Below, piece by piece: positions 18,427-27,010 of a stretch of DNA of 64,000 nucleotides. The DNA lies in contig JBFXAJ010000017.1 in the NCBI GenBank assembly GCA_050184415.1, forward strand, positions 14,523 to 78,522, written 5' to 3'. The notes under the pieces were generated by a model, which was not told the DNA's origin, searched no databases, and saw only the letters and a program-made list of their open reading frames with translations. The number at the start of each line of letters is the position of its first letter. Position 1 is the first letter of the stretch. The position numbers and the translations under genes were made by a program. The DNA comes from JADLGL01 sp050184415. GTDB lineage: Bacteria > Pseudomonadota > Alphaproteobacteria > Rhizobiales > Kaistiaceae.

Positions 18427-20400
18427 ATGTCTTCGCGAAACACGCTGAAAGTCTCGGCATCGCTGGCGGCGATCGCGGCCGGCTGCGGGCTGTCCGGCGC
18501 GGCGCTCGCCAATGACGACGTCACCGCCCTCGTCGCGGACGCCGGCAACGTCGTGATGCCGTCCATCACCTACAATGGCTGGAACTACTCGCTGCTCGAC
18601 CAGATCACGCTCGACAATGTCGCCGACCTCGAGGTCGCCTGGACCTGGCAGACCGGCATCCTCGACAGCCACGAGGCATCGCCGCTCGTCATCGGCGACA
18701 TGATGTACATCGTCACGCCGAAGCCGAACTATGTCTATGCCCTCGACCTGACCCGGAACGGCGTGATCACCTGGGAGTTCCGCCCCGACATGAACGTCGA
18801 GGAGGCCACGCGGCAGGGCTGCTGCGGTGCCCAGACCCGCGGCCTCAACTATGCCGAGGGCAAGGTGTTCTTCAACACCCTGGACGGCCAGGTGTTCGCC
18901 CTTGACGCCGCGACCGGCGAAGCCCTGTGGCGGACCGTCGGCGCCGACCTCGCCATCGGCGAAACCACCGTCGGCAACATGCTGGTCATGAACGACCTCC
19001 TCGTGGCCGGCAATGCCGGCGGCGAGCGCGGCGTCCGCGGCAAGGTCCAGGCCTTCGACATCAACACCGGCAACCTGCAGTGGGTGATGTACAATATGGG
19101 CCCCGACAACGAAGTCGGCATCGGCCCGCGCTTCAACCCGTTCTATCAGGACGAGAAGATCGGCTCGCTCGCCACGTGGTACGGCGACAGCTGGCGACGT
19201 GGCGGTGGCACGGTGTGGGGCTACTTCACGTGGGATCCGGAACTGAACATGTTCTACTACTCCACGGGCAATTGCGGCCCCTGGAATCCGGACTACCGTC
19301 GTGAATGGGGCGTCATCAACCTCAGCGAGGACGGCCAGCTTCTCGACTACCGCAACAACTGGTGCGCCTCGACGATGGCGCGCGACTCCACGACCGGCGA
19401 GCTCATCTGGACCTTCAACAACACGCCGGCCGACCCGTGGGACCTCGACGAGCCGCTGATCAACCCGCTCGTCGACCTCGACCTCGACGGCCAGATGCGT
19501 CAGGCCGTCATCCGAGCCGCCCGCAACGGTTTCTTCTTCGTGTGGGATCGCGCTACCGGCGAGCTGCTTCGCGAGCCGTGGGCGTTCGTCTATGTCGACA
19601 ATATCCTCGGCTACGACATGGAGACCGGCCGACCGCGGTATGACATCGACAAGTGGCTCTTCACCAACGTCGAAGACCGCCGCAACTACACGCAGGCCGA
19701 TCCGGGTCGGCTCCCCGACGGGACCACGGTCGCCGACTATACTGGGACCGAGGTCCAGTGGTGCCCAGGCATTGCCGCGCGCAACTGGCAGAACGACGCC
19801 TGGTCGCCGAGGACCGGCCTTCTCTACACCGCGACCCTGACGAACTGCCGTTCGCAGGTGGTGTTCGAGGGCGAGTACGTCCCTGGCGAGGGCTACACGC
19901 TCCAGCGCCAGGCCGGCACCGTTCCGCGCCAGGTCCGCAATGCCGATGGAACGGTCCCGGCTCCGGGCACCGTCGCCACCGCGGATCGCGGGACCTCGCC
20001 GCTCCTCATTACCCATCAGGGTGAGTTGCAGGCGAACAACCCGGTGACCTCAACCACCGAGTGGCGCTTCATCACCGAGCAGGGCAATAACATGCCCATC
20101 ATGGCGACCGCCACAGACCTCCTCTTCCAGGGCGGTGTCGATACGGGCGTGATGCGCGCGCTCAACGCCACCAATGGTGAGGTGGTCTGGGAGTTCCGCA
20201 CCGGTTCGCGGTTCAACCAGTCGCCGATCACCTACATCGGTCCGGATGGCCGGCAGTACATGGCGATCATCGCCTCGTCGGCAGCCTCCAACACCGCTGT
20301 CGCACTCGACGCGGCGCCGGACGATGCCAACCGCTACCGCCGGTCGGGCTCGACCCTCTACGTCTTCGCCCTGCCCGAGACGGTGGCGGCCGCCCCGTAA
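18427..20400 (+). CDS. Secreted PQQ-dependent alcohol dehydrogenase DH1 (methanol/XoxF-like type)
   Basis: This 657-aa quinoprotein has a signal peptide (to about residue 29) and an eight-bladed propeller that oxidises alcohols or aldehydes with PQQ in the periplasm. It has the vicinal disulfide Cys132-Cys133, the metal-binding Glu200 in GGERGVRG, Asn282 in STGN and the catalytic Asp339 in WDLD, where Asp341 is the extra carboxylate typical of lanthanide-dependent enzymes. An insertion at about 283-313 adds Cys283 and Cys313. No haem motif is fused. Its substrate cannot be told. AGGAGGAAG precedes the ATG. No dedicated xoxG/xoxJ-like neighbours were seen. Confidence 0.9.
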   Translation: MSSRNTLKVSASLAAIAAGCGLSGAALANDDVTALVADAGNVVMPSITYNGWNYSLLDQITLDNVADLEVAWTWQTGILDSHEASPLVIGDMMYIVTPKPNYVYALDLTRNGVITWEFRPDMNVEEATRQGCCGAQTRGLNYAEGKVFFNTLDGQVFALDAATGEALWRTVGADLAIGETTVGNMLVMNDLLVAGNAGGERGVRGKVQAFDINTGNLQWVMYNMGPDNEVGIGPRFNPFYQDEKIGSLATWYGDSWRRGGGTVWGYFTWDPELNMFYYSTGNCGPWNPDYRREWGVINLSEDGQLLDYRNNWCASTMARDSTTGELIWTFNNTPADPWDLDEPLINPLVDLDLDGQMRQAVIRAARNGFFFVWDRATGELLREPWAFVYVDNILGYDMETGRPRYDIDKWLFTNVEDRRNYTQADPGRLPDGTTVADYTGTEVQWCPGIAARNWQNDAWSPRTGLLYTATLTNCRSQVVFEGEYVPGEGYTLQRQAGTVPRQVRNADGTVPAPGTVATADRGTSPLLITHQGELQANNPVTSTTEWRFITEQGNNMPIMATATDLLFQGGVDTGVMRALNATNGEVVWEFRTGSRFNQSPITYIGPDGRQYMAIIASSAASNTAVALDAAPDDANRYRRSGSTLYVFALPETVAAAP

Positions 20401-20737
20401 CGGGGTCTCTCCCAGGGTCCCGGCGCTCCCCGCGCCGGGACCGACCCTCCCTTTGCGTTGACGGAGCTTGCGTGTCCTCGCGGGTTCCCAACTCGGTGGT
20501 GCGGAGACAGAGTCGTCGAGACTCGCCTCTCCTTCGCGCCACCGTCTTTTCGTCTGGCGCGATCGTCGTTGGCGTTGACCCCCGAAGGCGGAGGGCGGTG
20601 CGGACCCTCCCGAAGAGGGACCCTGCGCAGCGGTGCCCGGGGCCCGCGGCATAGTGGCGGGCAGCCCGCCGATGCCGCTCGCGGAACCGGCCGGCGCCTT
20701 GCGGAGCGGCCGGGGCGTACCTATAAGACGGCCCGTT
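20401..20737. other. Intergenic region between DH1 and tRNA-Lys
   Basis: This stretch holds the DH1 terminator hairpin (20416-20442) and, further on, the presumed promoter of the tRNA gene. No open frame here looks coding. Confidence 0.6.
20416..20442 (+). terminator. Terminator hairpin after DH1
   Basis: An 11-bp perfect stem, GGTCCCGGCGC/GCGCCGGGACC, with a 5-base loop begins 16 bases after the DH1 stop. It is followed by a C/T-rich but not T-only stretch. Confidence 0.65.
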
Positions 20738-20813
<76 letters not shown>

Positions 20814-21054
20814 TCTCCCCCTTGATGCGGTCGAACGGCCCGACCTACGCGTCGGTCGGCGCTCGCAGTTCCGACTTTGCGGCGTGGTATCGGATCCCGT
20901 GTCGTGGAGATTGGATCGCTGGCTGGCACGAGCAGCCCTCTCGCCGTGACCAACACCTTTCCGATGCGGGTCGGGCGGCGCATCATCCGCTCGATCGCAG
21001 CTGACGGGCGCGAGCGAACGGGGGGCCTTTTTCTCGGCGCGGAGGGGCATCACC

Positions 21055-21636
21055 ATGGCGAGACGCTGGCAGGAGTTTGCCGACATCACGCGCGGGGCGC
21101 CGCCGCGGGCGCTTCTTGTCGACGCCGATGGCTTCGTGTCAGAGCGCGGGACGGCGCTCGATATCGGGGCAGGGGCGCTCAACGAGACGCGCTTCCTTCT
21201 CCAGCGCGGTTACAGCGAGGTCGTCGCGCTCGACCTTGAACTGCTTCGATCTCAGGACGCTGCCGAACTGCGGTCGCCGCGCTTTCGGTACGTAAGGCAA
21301 TCCTTCGCGGATTTCGTCTTCCCGCCCGACGCATTCGACCTCGTGAACGCGCAGTACGCCCTGCAATTCATCCGCCCGTTGCAGTTCCATCGCGTCTTTG
21401 CCGCGATCCGGCGCTCGCTGCGCCGGAAGGGCGTATTCGCCGGCCAACTGCTCGGCCCGCACGACGACTGGTCCGGCGATCCGGCGATGAACTTCCACAC
21501 CCGGCAGCGGGCGAGGGCGCTGTTCGACGGCCTGGAGCTCCTCAGGTTCGACGAGGAGGACGTCGACGACGAGACCGCCGACGGCGCGCCGAAGCACTGG
21601 CACGTCTTTCACATCATCGCCCGGCGGGTGGCGTAG
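21055..21636 (+). CDS. Class I SAM-dependent methyltransferase
   Basis: This 193-aa protein has motif I ALDIGAGALNETRFLL, an acidic end of strand 2 (VVALDLE), and FDLVNAQYALQFI as motif IV, followed by LRRKGVFAGQLLG. The layout matches small TehB/UbiE-like methyltransferases. The substrate is unknown. GGAGGGG precedes the ATG. It stands between the tRNA and a convergent YkgJ-type gene with no functional partner visible. Confidence 0.82.
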   Translation: MARRWQEFADITRGAPPRALLVDADGFVSERGTALDIGAGALNETRFLLQRGYSEVVALDLELLRSQDAAELRSPRFRYVRQSFADFVFPPDAFDLVNAQYALQFIRPLQFHRVFAAIRRSLRRKGVFAGQLLGPHDDWSGDPAMNFHTRQRARALFDGLELLRFDEEDVDDETADGAPKHWHVFHIIARRVA

Positions 21637-21740
21637 TCGCGGATGTGACGGGACGCGGGGCGGGCCGCGGGTCCGGTCCGTGCGAACCCGTCGGCTATGG
21701 CCATGAGCCGGATACCAGGATCGATCCGTCCGAACGGCGC

Positions 21741-22268
21741 TCAGCTTTCGCCGACGACCTTGGCGATGAAGGTCGGCCCGACTCCGCTCGGGTTCTCGCC
21801 GATCATCACCGCATCGCCGGGGCGGACGTCGCCGAGGTCGACGTCGCGGTCGGGAAGGATGGCGATCAGCCGGTTGTCGATCCGGACCACGACCTTCGGG
21901 CCGGAGCGGATTCCGCTGCGCGCCCAGGCCTTCAGTTGCGCGTAATAGGGCTCGCGGCGCCAGGCGTCGGGCGAGCCGGCGTCGACATGGGCGATGAGCC
22001 GCTCGCCGCCGTCGATCATGTAGAGGACGATCCGCGACCGCGATGGTTTCCAGGCGTCGCCGAGACGCGCGCTCTCGAGCCACACGCAGGCGAACTCGCG
22101 GCACTCCGTCGGGCGGCTCTCATAGATCGTGCAGCCATGTGGCGGGTCGCATTTCGAGCACCAGGCGCCAGGCTTCTTGTCGAGTTCGCCGATGCCGAGA
22201 AGCTTGCAGCACAGCGAGCATGTTCCGCAGGTGCGGCCGGCCGATCGCTGCGCAATTGCGGTGACCAT
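21741..22268 (-). CDS. YkgJ-family Cys-cluster protein
   Basis: The 175-aa protein starts with a cysteine cluster, CGTCSLCC near residues 14-21, WCSKC, HGCTIYESRPTECREFACVW, the pattern of the UPF0153/YkgJ family proposed to bind zinc or iron. The rest is an alpha/beta segment without a known motif. The ATG at 22268 (GGGAG upstream) was chosen because a longer reading would run through the divergent cytochrome gene. Its function is not established. Confidence 0.85.
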   Translation of the reverse strand: MVTAIAQRSAGRTCGTCSLCCKLLGIGELDKKPGAWCSKCDPPHGCTIYESRPTECREFACVWLESARLGDAWKPSRSRIVLYMIDGGERLIAHVDAGSPDAWRREPYYAQLKAWARSGIRSGPKVVVRIDNRLIAILPDRDVDLGDVRPGDAVMIGENPSGVGPTFIAKVVGES

Positions 22269-22378
22269 CACATCTCCCGCTGCTCGCCATGCTACGGGCA
22301 TTCGCCTTCGGCGTTTGACCGCGATTCCGTGCCTGACTAGGCTCCCGCTGCCTGAAATTCCTAGCAAAGGGACCATAC

Positions 22379-22864
22379 ATGCGCCAGTTGAACGCGTTTC
22401 GTGCGGCGCTGCCGCGGCTTGCCGCTTTTGGCGCGGCTGCGGTGGTGGCGGGACTTGCCGCTGCACCCAGCATTGCCCAGACGCCGCCGCCTGCTCCGGC
22501 CGCAGCGCCTGCGACCCCGGCACCAGCCGGCGATCTCGCGCCGCTGACCTTCAGCACGCAGCAGGTGACGGCGGGCCGGAGCCTCTACAATGGCACCTGC
22601 TCGGGGTGCCATGGTCAGGATCTCCAGGGGCTCGACGCCCCGGCCTTGACGGGCGACGCCTTCACGCACTGGACGACGCAGCCGGTTGGCGAACTCTACA
22701 ACTACATCAAGGCGGTGATGCCGGCGGACAATCCCGGCGGCCTAACCGACGTGCAGGTCGCCGGCGCCGTCGCCTTCATCCTGTCGCGCAACGGCTTCAC
22801 GCCAGGCGAGGTGGCGCTGCCGACCGATCCTGCGGCTCTGCTGCTGATGGGTTACGTGCAGTAG
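22379..22864 (+). CDS. Periplasmic mono-haem cytochrome c
   Basis: A signal peptide (cleavage after SIAQ, about residue 34) and a Pro/Ala linker lead to a class I cytochrome domain with haem site CSGCH and a downstream Met in VMPADNPGG as likely sixth ligand. At 161 aa it is a plausible electron acceptor for the quinoprotein encoded 200 bases downstream on the same strand. AAGGGA precedes the ATG. Confidence 0.9.
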   Translation: MRQLNAFRAALPRLAAFGAAAVVAGLAAAPSIAQTPPPAPAAAPATPAPAGDLAPLTFSTQQVTAGRSLYNGTCSGCHGQDLQGLDAPALTGDAFTHWTTQPVGELYNYIKAVMPADNPGGLTDVQVAGAVAFILSRNGFTPGEVALPTDPAALLLMGYVQ

Positions 22865-22904
22865 CCGGTGGCCACTGGGGAATGACACTAGCAAGACGGC
22901 CGCC

Positions 22905-22933
22905 TTGACAGAACGTCGCAGCTAGCGAGATTG
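22905..22933 (+). promoter_or_regulatory. Possible promoter of DH2
   Basis: TTGACA at 22905-22910 is a perfect -35 box; the -10 region about 17 bases on (AGATTG/GATTGT) is weak. It lies in the space between the cytochrome c and DH2, about 130 bases before the DH2 start, and would allow separate expression. Confidence 0.35.
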
Positions 22934-22942
22934 TGAACCCGC

Positions 22943-22960
22943 CCGCGGCCGAGGCCGCGG
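22943..22960. repeat. 18-bp palindrome in the DH2 leader
   Basis: CCGCGGCC-GA-GGCCGCGG has perfect 8-base arms. It lies between the proposed promoter and the DH2 start, so it could be an operator or an RNA hairpin in the 5' leader. Confidence 0.5.
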
Positions 22961-23060
22961 ATCAAAGGCGTGCCCGCGGGAGACACGTCCTCGGGGCCGT
23001 CCAAAACAGGAGAAACTGCAGAACTGGCTCGGTGCAATTAGGGATCGGGAGGAACCTGAA

Positions 23061-24851
23061 ATGATACCGACTAAGACATCAAGACTCATAAGACCAATCG
23101 CTCTTGCCGCGCTGGCGAGCGTCTCGGCGATGGCGTTTCCGACGGGTGCATCCGCGGATGTGCCGTTCGAACGGCTGATCGCACCGGAGCCGGAAAACTG
23201 GCTCATGTATGGCGGCAACTACGCCGGCTGGCGCTATTCGGCGCTCGACCTCGTCAACAAGGACAATGTCGGCGACCTCGAGCTGGCCTACATCTTCTCC
23301 ATCGGCGGACGCGCGACCGGCGGCACCCTCGGATGCACGGAGGAAGGCACGATCCTCGCCGACGCCGGCAACCTGTTCACGGTGGACTGCTGGGCGCGGG
23401 TGATGCGCTGGGATGCGACGTCCGGAACGGCCGCCGTGCCGCTCTGGCGCTACGACCCTGAAATCACGAAGGCGCGCACGCAGCGCGGCATCGCCCTCAT
23501 GGACGACGGCGTGTTCATCGGCACCAACGACACCCGGATGATCCGCATCAATTCCGAGACGGGCGAGGTGGTATGGGAAGTCGTTGCGACCGCACCCACC
23601 CACCCCGAATACGGTACGCCGTCACCCGATACGCAGGGCTTTACGACCGAGCCGATCGCGCTCGTCTCGGCCGCTGGCCGGAGCCTCGTCATCCAGGGTG
23701 AATCGACTGGCGGTCAATCAGGCACGATCAGTTGGGTCGGCGCCTGGGATGCCGGGACCGGCGAGCTTGCCTGGCGTTTCTTCACCGTCCCGTTCCCGGG
23801 CGAGCCCGGTCACGAGACCTGGGAAGACGACCACCAGGCCTGGCGCACCGGCGGCGCGGGCGTGTGGAGCCACGCGACATTCGATCCGGCGACGAACCTC
23901 GTCTATCACGGCACCGGCGACGCCATGCCGTCCTTCGATCCGGCCTTCCGCCCGGGCGACAACCTTTACGCGTCGAGCACGATCGCGCTCGACGTGGATA
24001 CCGGCGATCTCGCGTGGTACTTCCAGATGGTGCCGAACGAGCAGTGGGACTTCGACCAGCCGGGCACGCGCATGCTCTACGACACGCTCGATGGCATCCC
24101 GGTCGCGGCGGTCTATGCCCGCAGCGGCCACTACTACACGCACAACCGCGTCACTGGCGAAGTCATCAACGTCTTCGAGCACACCCCGGTCACCTGGACC
24201 GCGGGCGTGGACCCGAAGACCGGCCTCCCGGTCGACTACGTTGCCGGGGCCGGTGTGCAGGCCTATGCCGGCGTGGGCCCGGTCCGCGGCCAGACCACGG
24301 GCGACTCCTGCCCGACCTGGAACAACGCGGCCACCGCGCTCAACCCGTCGTCCTTCGACCCCGATCGTCGCGTCGCCTATCTGCAGTTCGCGGAAGGCTG
24401 CGCCGGCGGCGCCACGCTCTCGGCGTGGCCGGATGATGCCGCGGCCCGCGAAGCCAACGGCCTCAACCGCGTCGGGGAAGGCGCCGGCACCACCATCCAG
24501 CGCACCCCGCCGGCGGTGCAACCAGTATACACGATCATCGCCTACAACGTGGACACCGGCGAGCGCGTCGCCGAGTTCAAGGACCCCGACGAGAACGTGC
24601 AGGTGTTCACCGGAACCCTGTCGACGGCTGGCGGCCTGACGGTCGCCGGCACGTCGACCGGCGACATCACCTGGTTCGACGCCGACACGCTCGCTCCGTT
24701 GTTCACCTACAACATCGGCATGGAAGTCTCCGCGCCGATATCGACCTGGGCGCACAACGGCGTGCAGTACTTCGGCGTGGTCGGCGGTGGCAACGGCAAC
24801 GGCCTCTACCAGCGCTCGGCCACCGTCGTGGTGTTCGCGCTCGACGACTAG
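23061..24851 (+). CDS. Secreted PQQ-dependent dehydrogenase DH2 (atypical metal site)
   Basis: This 596-aa quinoprotein has a signal peptide (cleavage near residue 32) and the propeller repeats of the methanol/ethanol dehydrogenase family. The catalytic Asp330 lies in QWDFD, with Asp332 as the lanthanide-type extra carboxylate. It has no adjacent cysteine pair; that segment reads ARTQRG. The usual metal Glu is replaced (GGQSG, Gln219) and the usual Asn is Asp287 (GTGD). It is a close relative of DH3 and DH4 rather than DH1. A cytochrome c lies upstream and the CGTNGGP protein downstream, past a terminator. GGAGGAA precedes the ATG. Confidence 0.88.
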   Translation: MIPTKTSRLIRPIALAALASVSAMAFPTGASADVPFERLIAPEPENWLMYGGNYAGWRYSALDLVNKDNVGDLELAYIFSIGGRATGGTLGCTEEGTILADAGNLFTVDCWARVMRWDATSGTAAVPLWRYDPEITKARTQRGIALMDDGVFIGTNDTRMIRINSETGEVVWEVVATAPTHPEYGTPSPDTQGFTTEPIALVSAAGRSLVIQGESTGGQSGTISWVGAWDAGTGELAWRFFTVPFPGEPGHETWEDDHQAWRTGGAGVWSHATFDPATNLVYHGTGDAMPSFDPAFRPGDNLYASSTIALDVDTGDLAWYFQMVPNEQWDFDQPGTRMLYDTLDGIPVAAVYARSGHYYTHNRVTGEVINVFEHTPVTWTAGVDPKTGLPVDYVAGAGVQAYAGVGPVRGQTTGDSCPTWNNAATALNPSSFDPDRRVAYLQFAEGCAGGATLSAWPDDAAAREANGLNRVGEGAGTTIQRTPPAVQPVYTIIAYNVDTGERVAEFKDPDENVQVFTGTLSTAGGLTVAGTSTGDITWFDADTLAPLFTYNIGMEVSAPISTWAHNGVQYFGVVGGGNGNGLYQRSATVVVFALDD

Positions 24852-24873
24852 CGCCTCCCTCCCGTCTGCGTCC

Positions 24874-24902
24874 CTGGGGGAGCTTCGGCTCCCCCAGTTT
24901 TT
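24874..24902 (+). terminator. Intrinsic terminator after DH2
   Basis: A 10-bp perfect stem, CTGGGGGAGC/GCTCCCCCAG, with a TTCG tetraloop is followed by TTTTT. It begins 23 bases after the DH2 stop and precedes the next same-strand gene by 55 bases. Confidence 0.92.
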
Positions 24903-24956
24903 CCAAGCCTGCCGCCCGTGACGCTGGACGGGCGAAGGTCCTGTCGAAGGCAGAGA

Positions 24957-25682
24957 ATGAAGCGTTTCCCTGGCCTGTCGCTCGCGGCCGCGATGATGAT
25001 CGGGTTGACGGGCGGTGCACTGGCCCAGACCGTGGACATCAAGGTCCGGCTCTGGGAGCTGCCGATCGGCACGCATGTGACGGAGTTGCCGCCGGAGTAT
25101 CTCGATCCCCATTGTGGGACCAATGGCGGTCCGCAGTCGCGGCGGCTCGACGGCTGGGCGGACTACATGATCTGTCCGGCCGAGGCCGTGACCGGGTTTC
25201 ACGAAATCTGGTTCACCGAGGATGACGAGGCCGAGTACGTGGCGCGGGCCTATCGCTCGCAGCTGTTCGATCCGGGCCCCGCGGCCGCCAACGTCCTCGT
25301 CGGCCACAAGATGATCTACTCGCTCCTCGTCGACGATGGCGGGTTCGTCCAGGGGTACCGGATCTTCACCGACCCGCGTGAATCCGAGTCCTATCGCTAC
25401 ACCGCCGAGGTGGCGGGACAGATGATGCAGGGCCTCTATGGCTACGGGAATTTCACCTGCATCGACGAGCCGCTTGCCGAAGGCGAGACCGACGTCGATG
25501 GGCGGTTCCTGAAGCGGACCTGCGTCGCCGAGACGGCGGGCGTCCACGTCACGATCGAGCGGCGGTTCCTTCGTAAGCCGGGCCAGACGGCGATCGATCC
25601 GCTGACCGGGCGCGCGACCGTCGGCTATTTCGAGAGCTCGACCCGGCTCGAGGTGATCGCGCTCGATCATATGCCCGACTAG
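24957..25682 (+). CDS. Secreted CGTNGGP-domain protein (stand-alone form)
   Basis: I do not recognise this 241-aa family. After a signal peptide (ending ALAQ) it has LWELPIGTHV, CGTNGGP, CPAEAVTGFHEIWF, a central YSLLVDDGG...GYRIFTD part, KRTCVAET and FLRKPGQTAIDP, ending in FESSTRLEV. Four cysteines recur in the same order in the N-terminal halves of the proteins at 30716-32182 and 50936-52372, where the domain is fused to pentapeptide repeats. Here the pentapeptide part is a separate gene two positions on. GAAGG precedes the ATG. A role next to PQQ dehydrogenases is inferred from the three-fold association. Confidence 0.8.
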   Translation: MKRFPGLSLAAAMMIGLTGGALAQTVDIKVRLWELPIGTHVTELPPEYLDPHCGTNGGPQSRRLDGWADYMICPAEAVTGFHEIWFTEDDEAEYVARAYRSQLFDPGPAAANVLVGHKMIYSLLVDDGGFVQGYRIFTDPRESESYRYTAEVAGQMMQGLYGYGNFTCIDEPLAEGETDVDGRFLKRTCVAETAGVHVTIERRFLRKPGQTAIDPLTGRATVGYFESSTRLEVIALDHMPD

Positions 25683-25769
25683 AGCGGAGCGCCCATGATG
25701 CCAACATCCGCCGCGCAAGATTTGCCGGCAAACATCCCAGCGCTGCGGACGCGCAGACGGAGACCGCCG

Positions 25770-26234
25770 ATGAAGCTGCCTTCCCTCGTCGCCGCCATGG
25801 CAACGCTGCCGCTGCTCGCGACCTCCGCTCTCGGCCAGGCGCGGGAAGACCACTACGACCCTGGTCAGTTCCTCATCGAGGGCGTGCTGGCCTATTGCGC
25901 GGAAACGGAGACGGTCGTGCGGAACAGCGGTGAACTGATCGTCCGCGCCGACCCCTTTACGATCGCGATCAACGGACCGGCCTTCGACGCGTTGCCGCCG
26001 GGTGTTCGCCTGTTCACCTACTACCACACCTGCGCGTTCGGGTTTTACCAGGACCCGGTGCGCGCCGACGACATCGCGGCCCGCACCGGGGTCGAGCAGC
26101 GCTGGCTGTCGGTGCCGGATGTGGAGCTGATCTGCACGACGACCACCCTTGCCGACGCCGGCTGGACGGTGGCGCCCGACGCGGCGCGCTGCGAGGCGAT
26201 CTACGCTACGATGCGACAGGCGCTGGCTCCATGA
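25770..26234 (+). CDS. Secreted Cys-containing protein of unknown function
   Basis: The 154-aa product has a signal peptide (ending ALGQ) and four cysteines in the mature part (LAYCAET, YHTCAFGF, ELICTTT, AARCEAI), suggesting two disulfides. No domain is recognised. The ATG at 25770 is preceded by ACGGAG; the upstream extension lacks secretion features. Its stop overlaps the start of the pentapeptide gene (ATGA), so both are probably made together. It separates the two halves that are fused in the sister cassettes. Confidence 0.7.
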   Translation: MKLPSLVAAMATLPLLATSALGQAREDHYDPGQFLIEGVLAYCAETETVVRNSGELIVRADPFTIAINGPAFDALPPGVRLFTYYHTCAFGFYQDPVRADDIAARTGVEQRWLSVPDVELICTTTTLADAGWTVAPDAARCEAIYATMRQALAP

Positions 26235-27001
26235 GACGTGCTGCGGCCGTCCTCGCGCTCGGAGGCCCGCTGCTCCTTGGGCCTGTCGGCCCGGCGCCCG
26301 CGCAGGAACGCGAAGCCGCGTTCCTTGCCGGGACGACCAACGATTGCCCCGGCTGCAACCTCGCCGGCGCCGCGCTCCAGCGCCGCAATCTCACCGGCGC
26401 GGACCTCTCCGGGGCCAATCTCGAGGGCGCCACCTTCCATCGCGCGGTGCTCCGAGGCGCCAATCTGTCGGGCGCCAATCTGACCGCCGCCAACCTCAAC
26501 AAGACCGATCTCGTCCAGGCCAACCTCAGCGGCGCGATGATGGACCGCGTATTGATGTTCGAGGCTGATGCAAGCGGCATCAATCTCAGCGGTTCGGTGA
26601 TCCGCGGCGCCTTCATGGGCAGCATCCGCCTGATCCGCGCCAATCTCGATGGTGCCGACATCACCGGCGCGGACATGGAGAACGCCAACCTCAACGACGC
26701 CAGTCTCGTCGGCGCGACCATGGTGGAGACCGACCTCTTCCAGGCGTCGATGTTCCGGGTGGACCTGACCGGCGCCAACGCCGAGGGCGCGTTCCTTGGC
26801 GAGGTGCGGATGGCGGGCTCGACGCTCGTCGACGCGTCCCTCGTCGGTGCCTACGCCTTTCAGATCGACCTCAGCCGGTCGAACCTCACCAATGCCGATT
26901 TCACCGGCGCGGTCCTGACCTCCGCGAACCTTCGCGAGACGATCCAGGACGGGACGATCTTCACGAACGCGCGCATGCCCGACAATCAGCTCGCGCCGTA
27001 G
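26231..27001 (+). CDS. Secreted pentapeptide-repeat protein with CPGC entry motif
   Basis: The signal peptide (ending APAQ) is followed by NDCPGCNLAGA and then about 35-40 A(D/N)LXX-type repeats, which fold as a right-handed quadrilateral beta helix. The 256-aa protein matches the C-terminal halves of the proteins at 30716 and 50936, including the CPGC motif just before the first repeat. It is translationally coupled to the preceding gene. Function is unknown; pentapeptide helices often serve as protein-binding scaffolds. The two cysteines could form a redox or metal site. Confidence 0.88.
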   Translation: MRRAAAVLALGGPLLLGPVGPAPAQEREAAFLAGTTNDCPGCNLAGAALQRRNLTGADLSGANLEGATFHRAVLRGANLSGANLTAANLNKTDLVQANLSGAMMDRVLMFEADASGINLSGSVIRGAFMGSIRLIRANLDGADITGADMENANLNDASLVGATMVETDLFQASMFRVDLTGANAEGAFLGEVRMAGSTLVDASLVGAYAFQIDLSRSNLTNADFTGAVLTSANLRETIQDGTIFTNARMPDNQLAP

Positions 27002-27010
27002 CCGGCTTAC

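Noticed and set aside
18409..20016. 535-aa minus-strand frame over DH1
   Set aside because: Antisense shadow; low-complexity Val/Asp/Arg composition.
23718..26027. 769-aa minus-strand frame
   Set aside because: Runs antisense through DH2 and two further genes; no motif.
26350..27000. Apparent DNA tandem repeats
   Set aside because: They are the codons of the pentapeptide repeats (GCCAATCTC-like), not a CRISPR or satellite.
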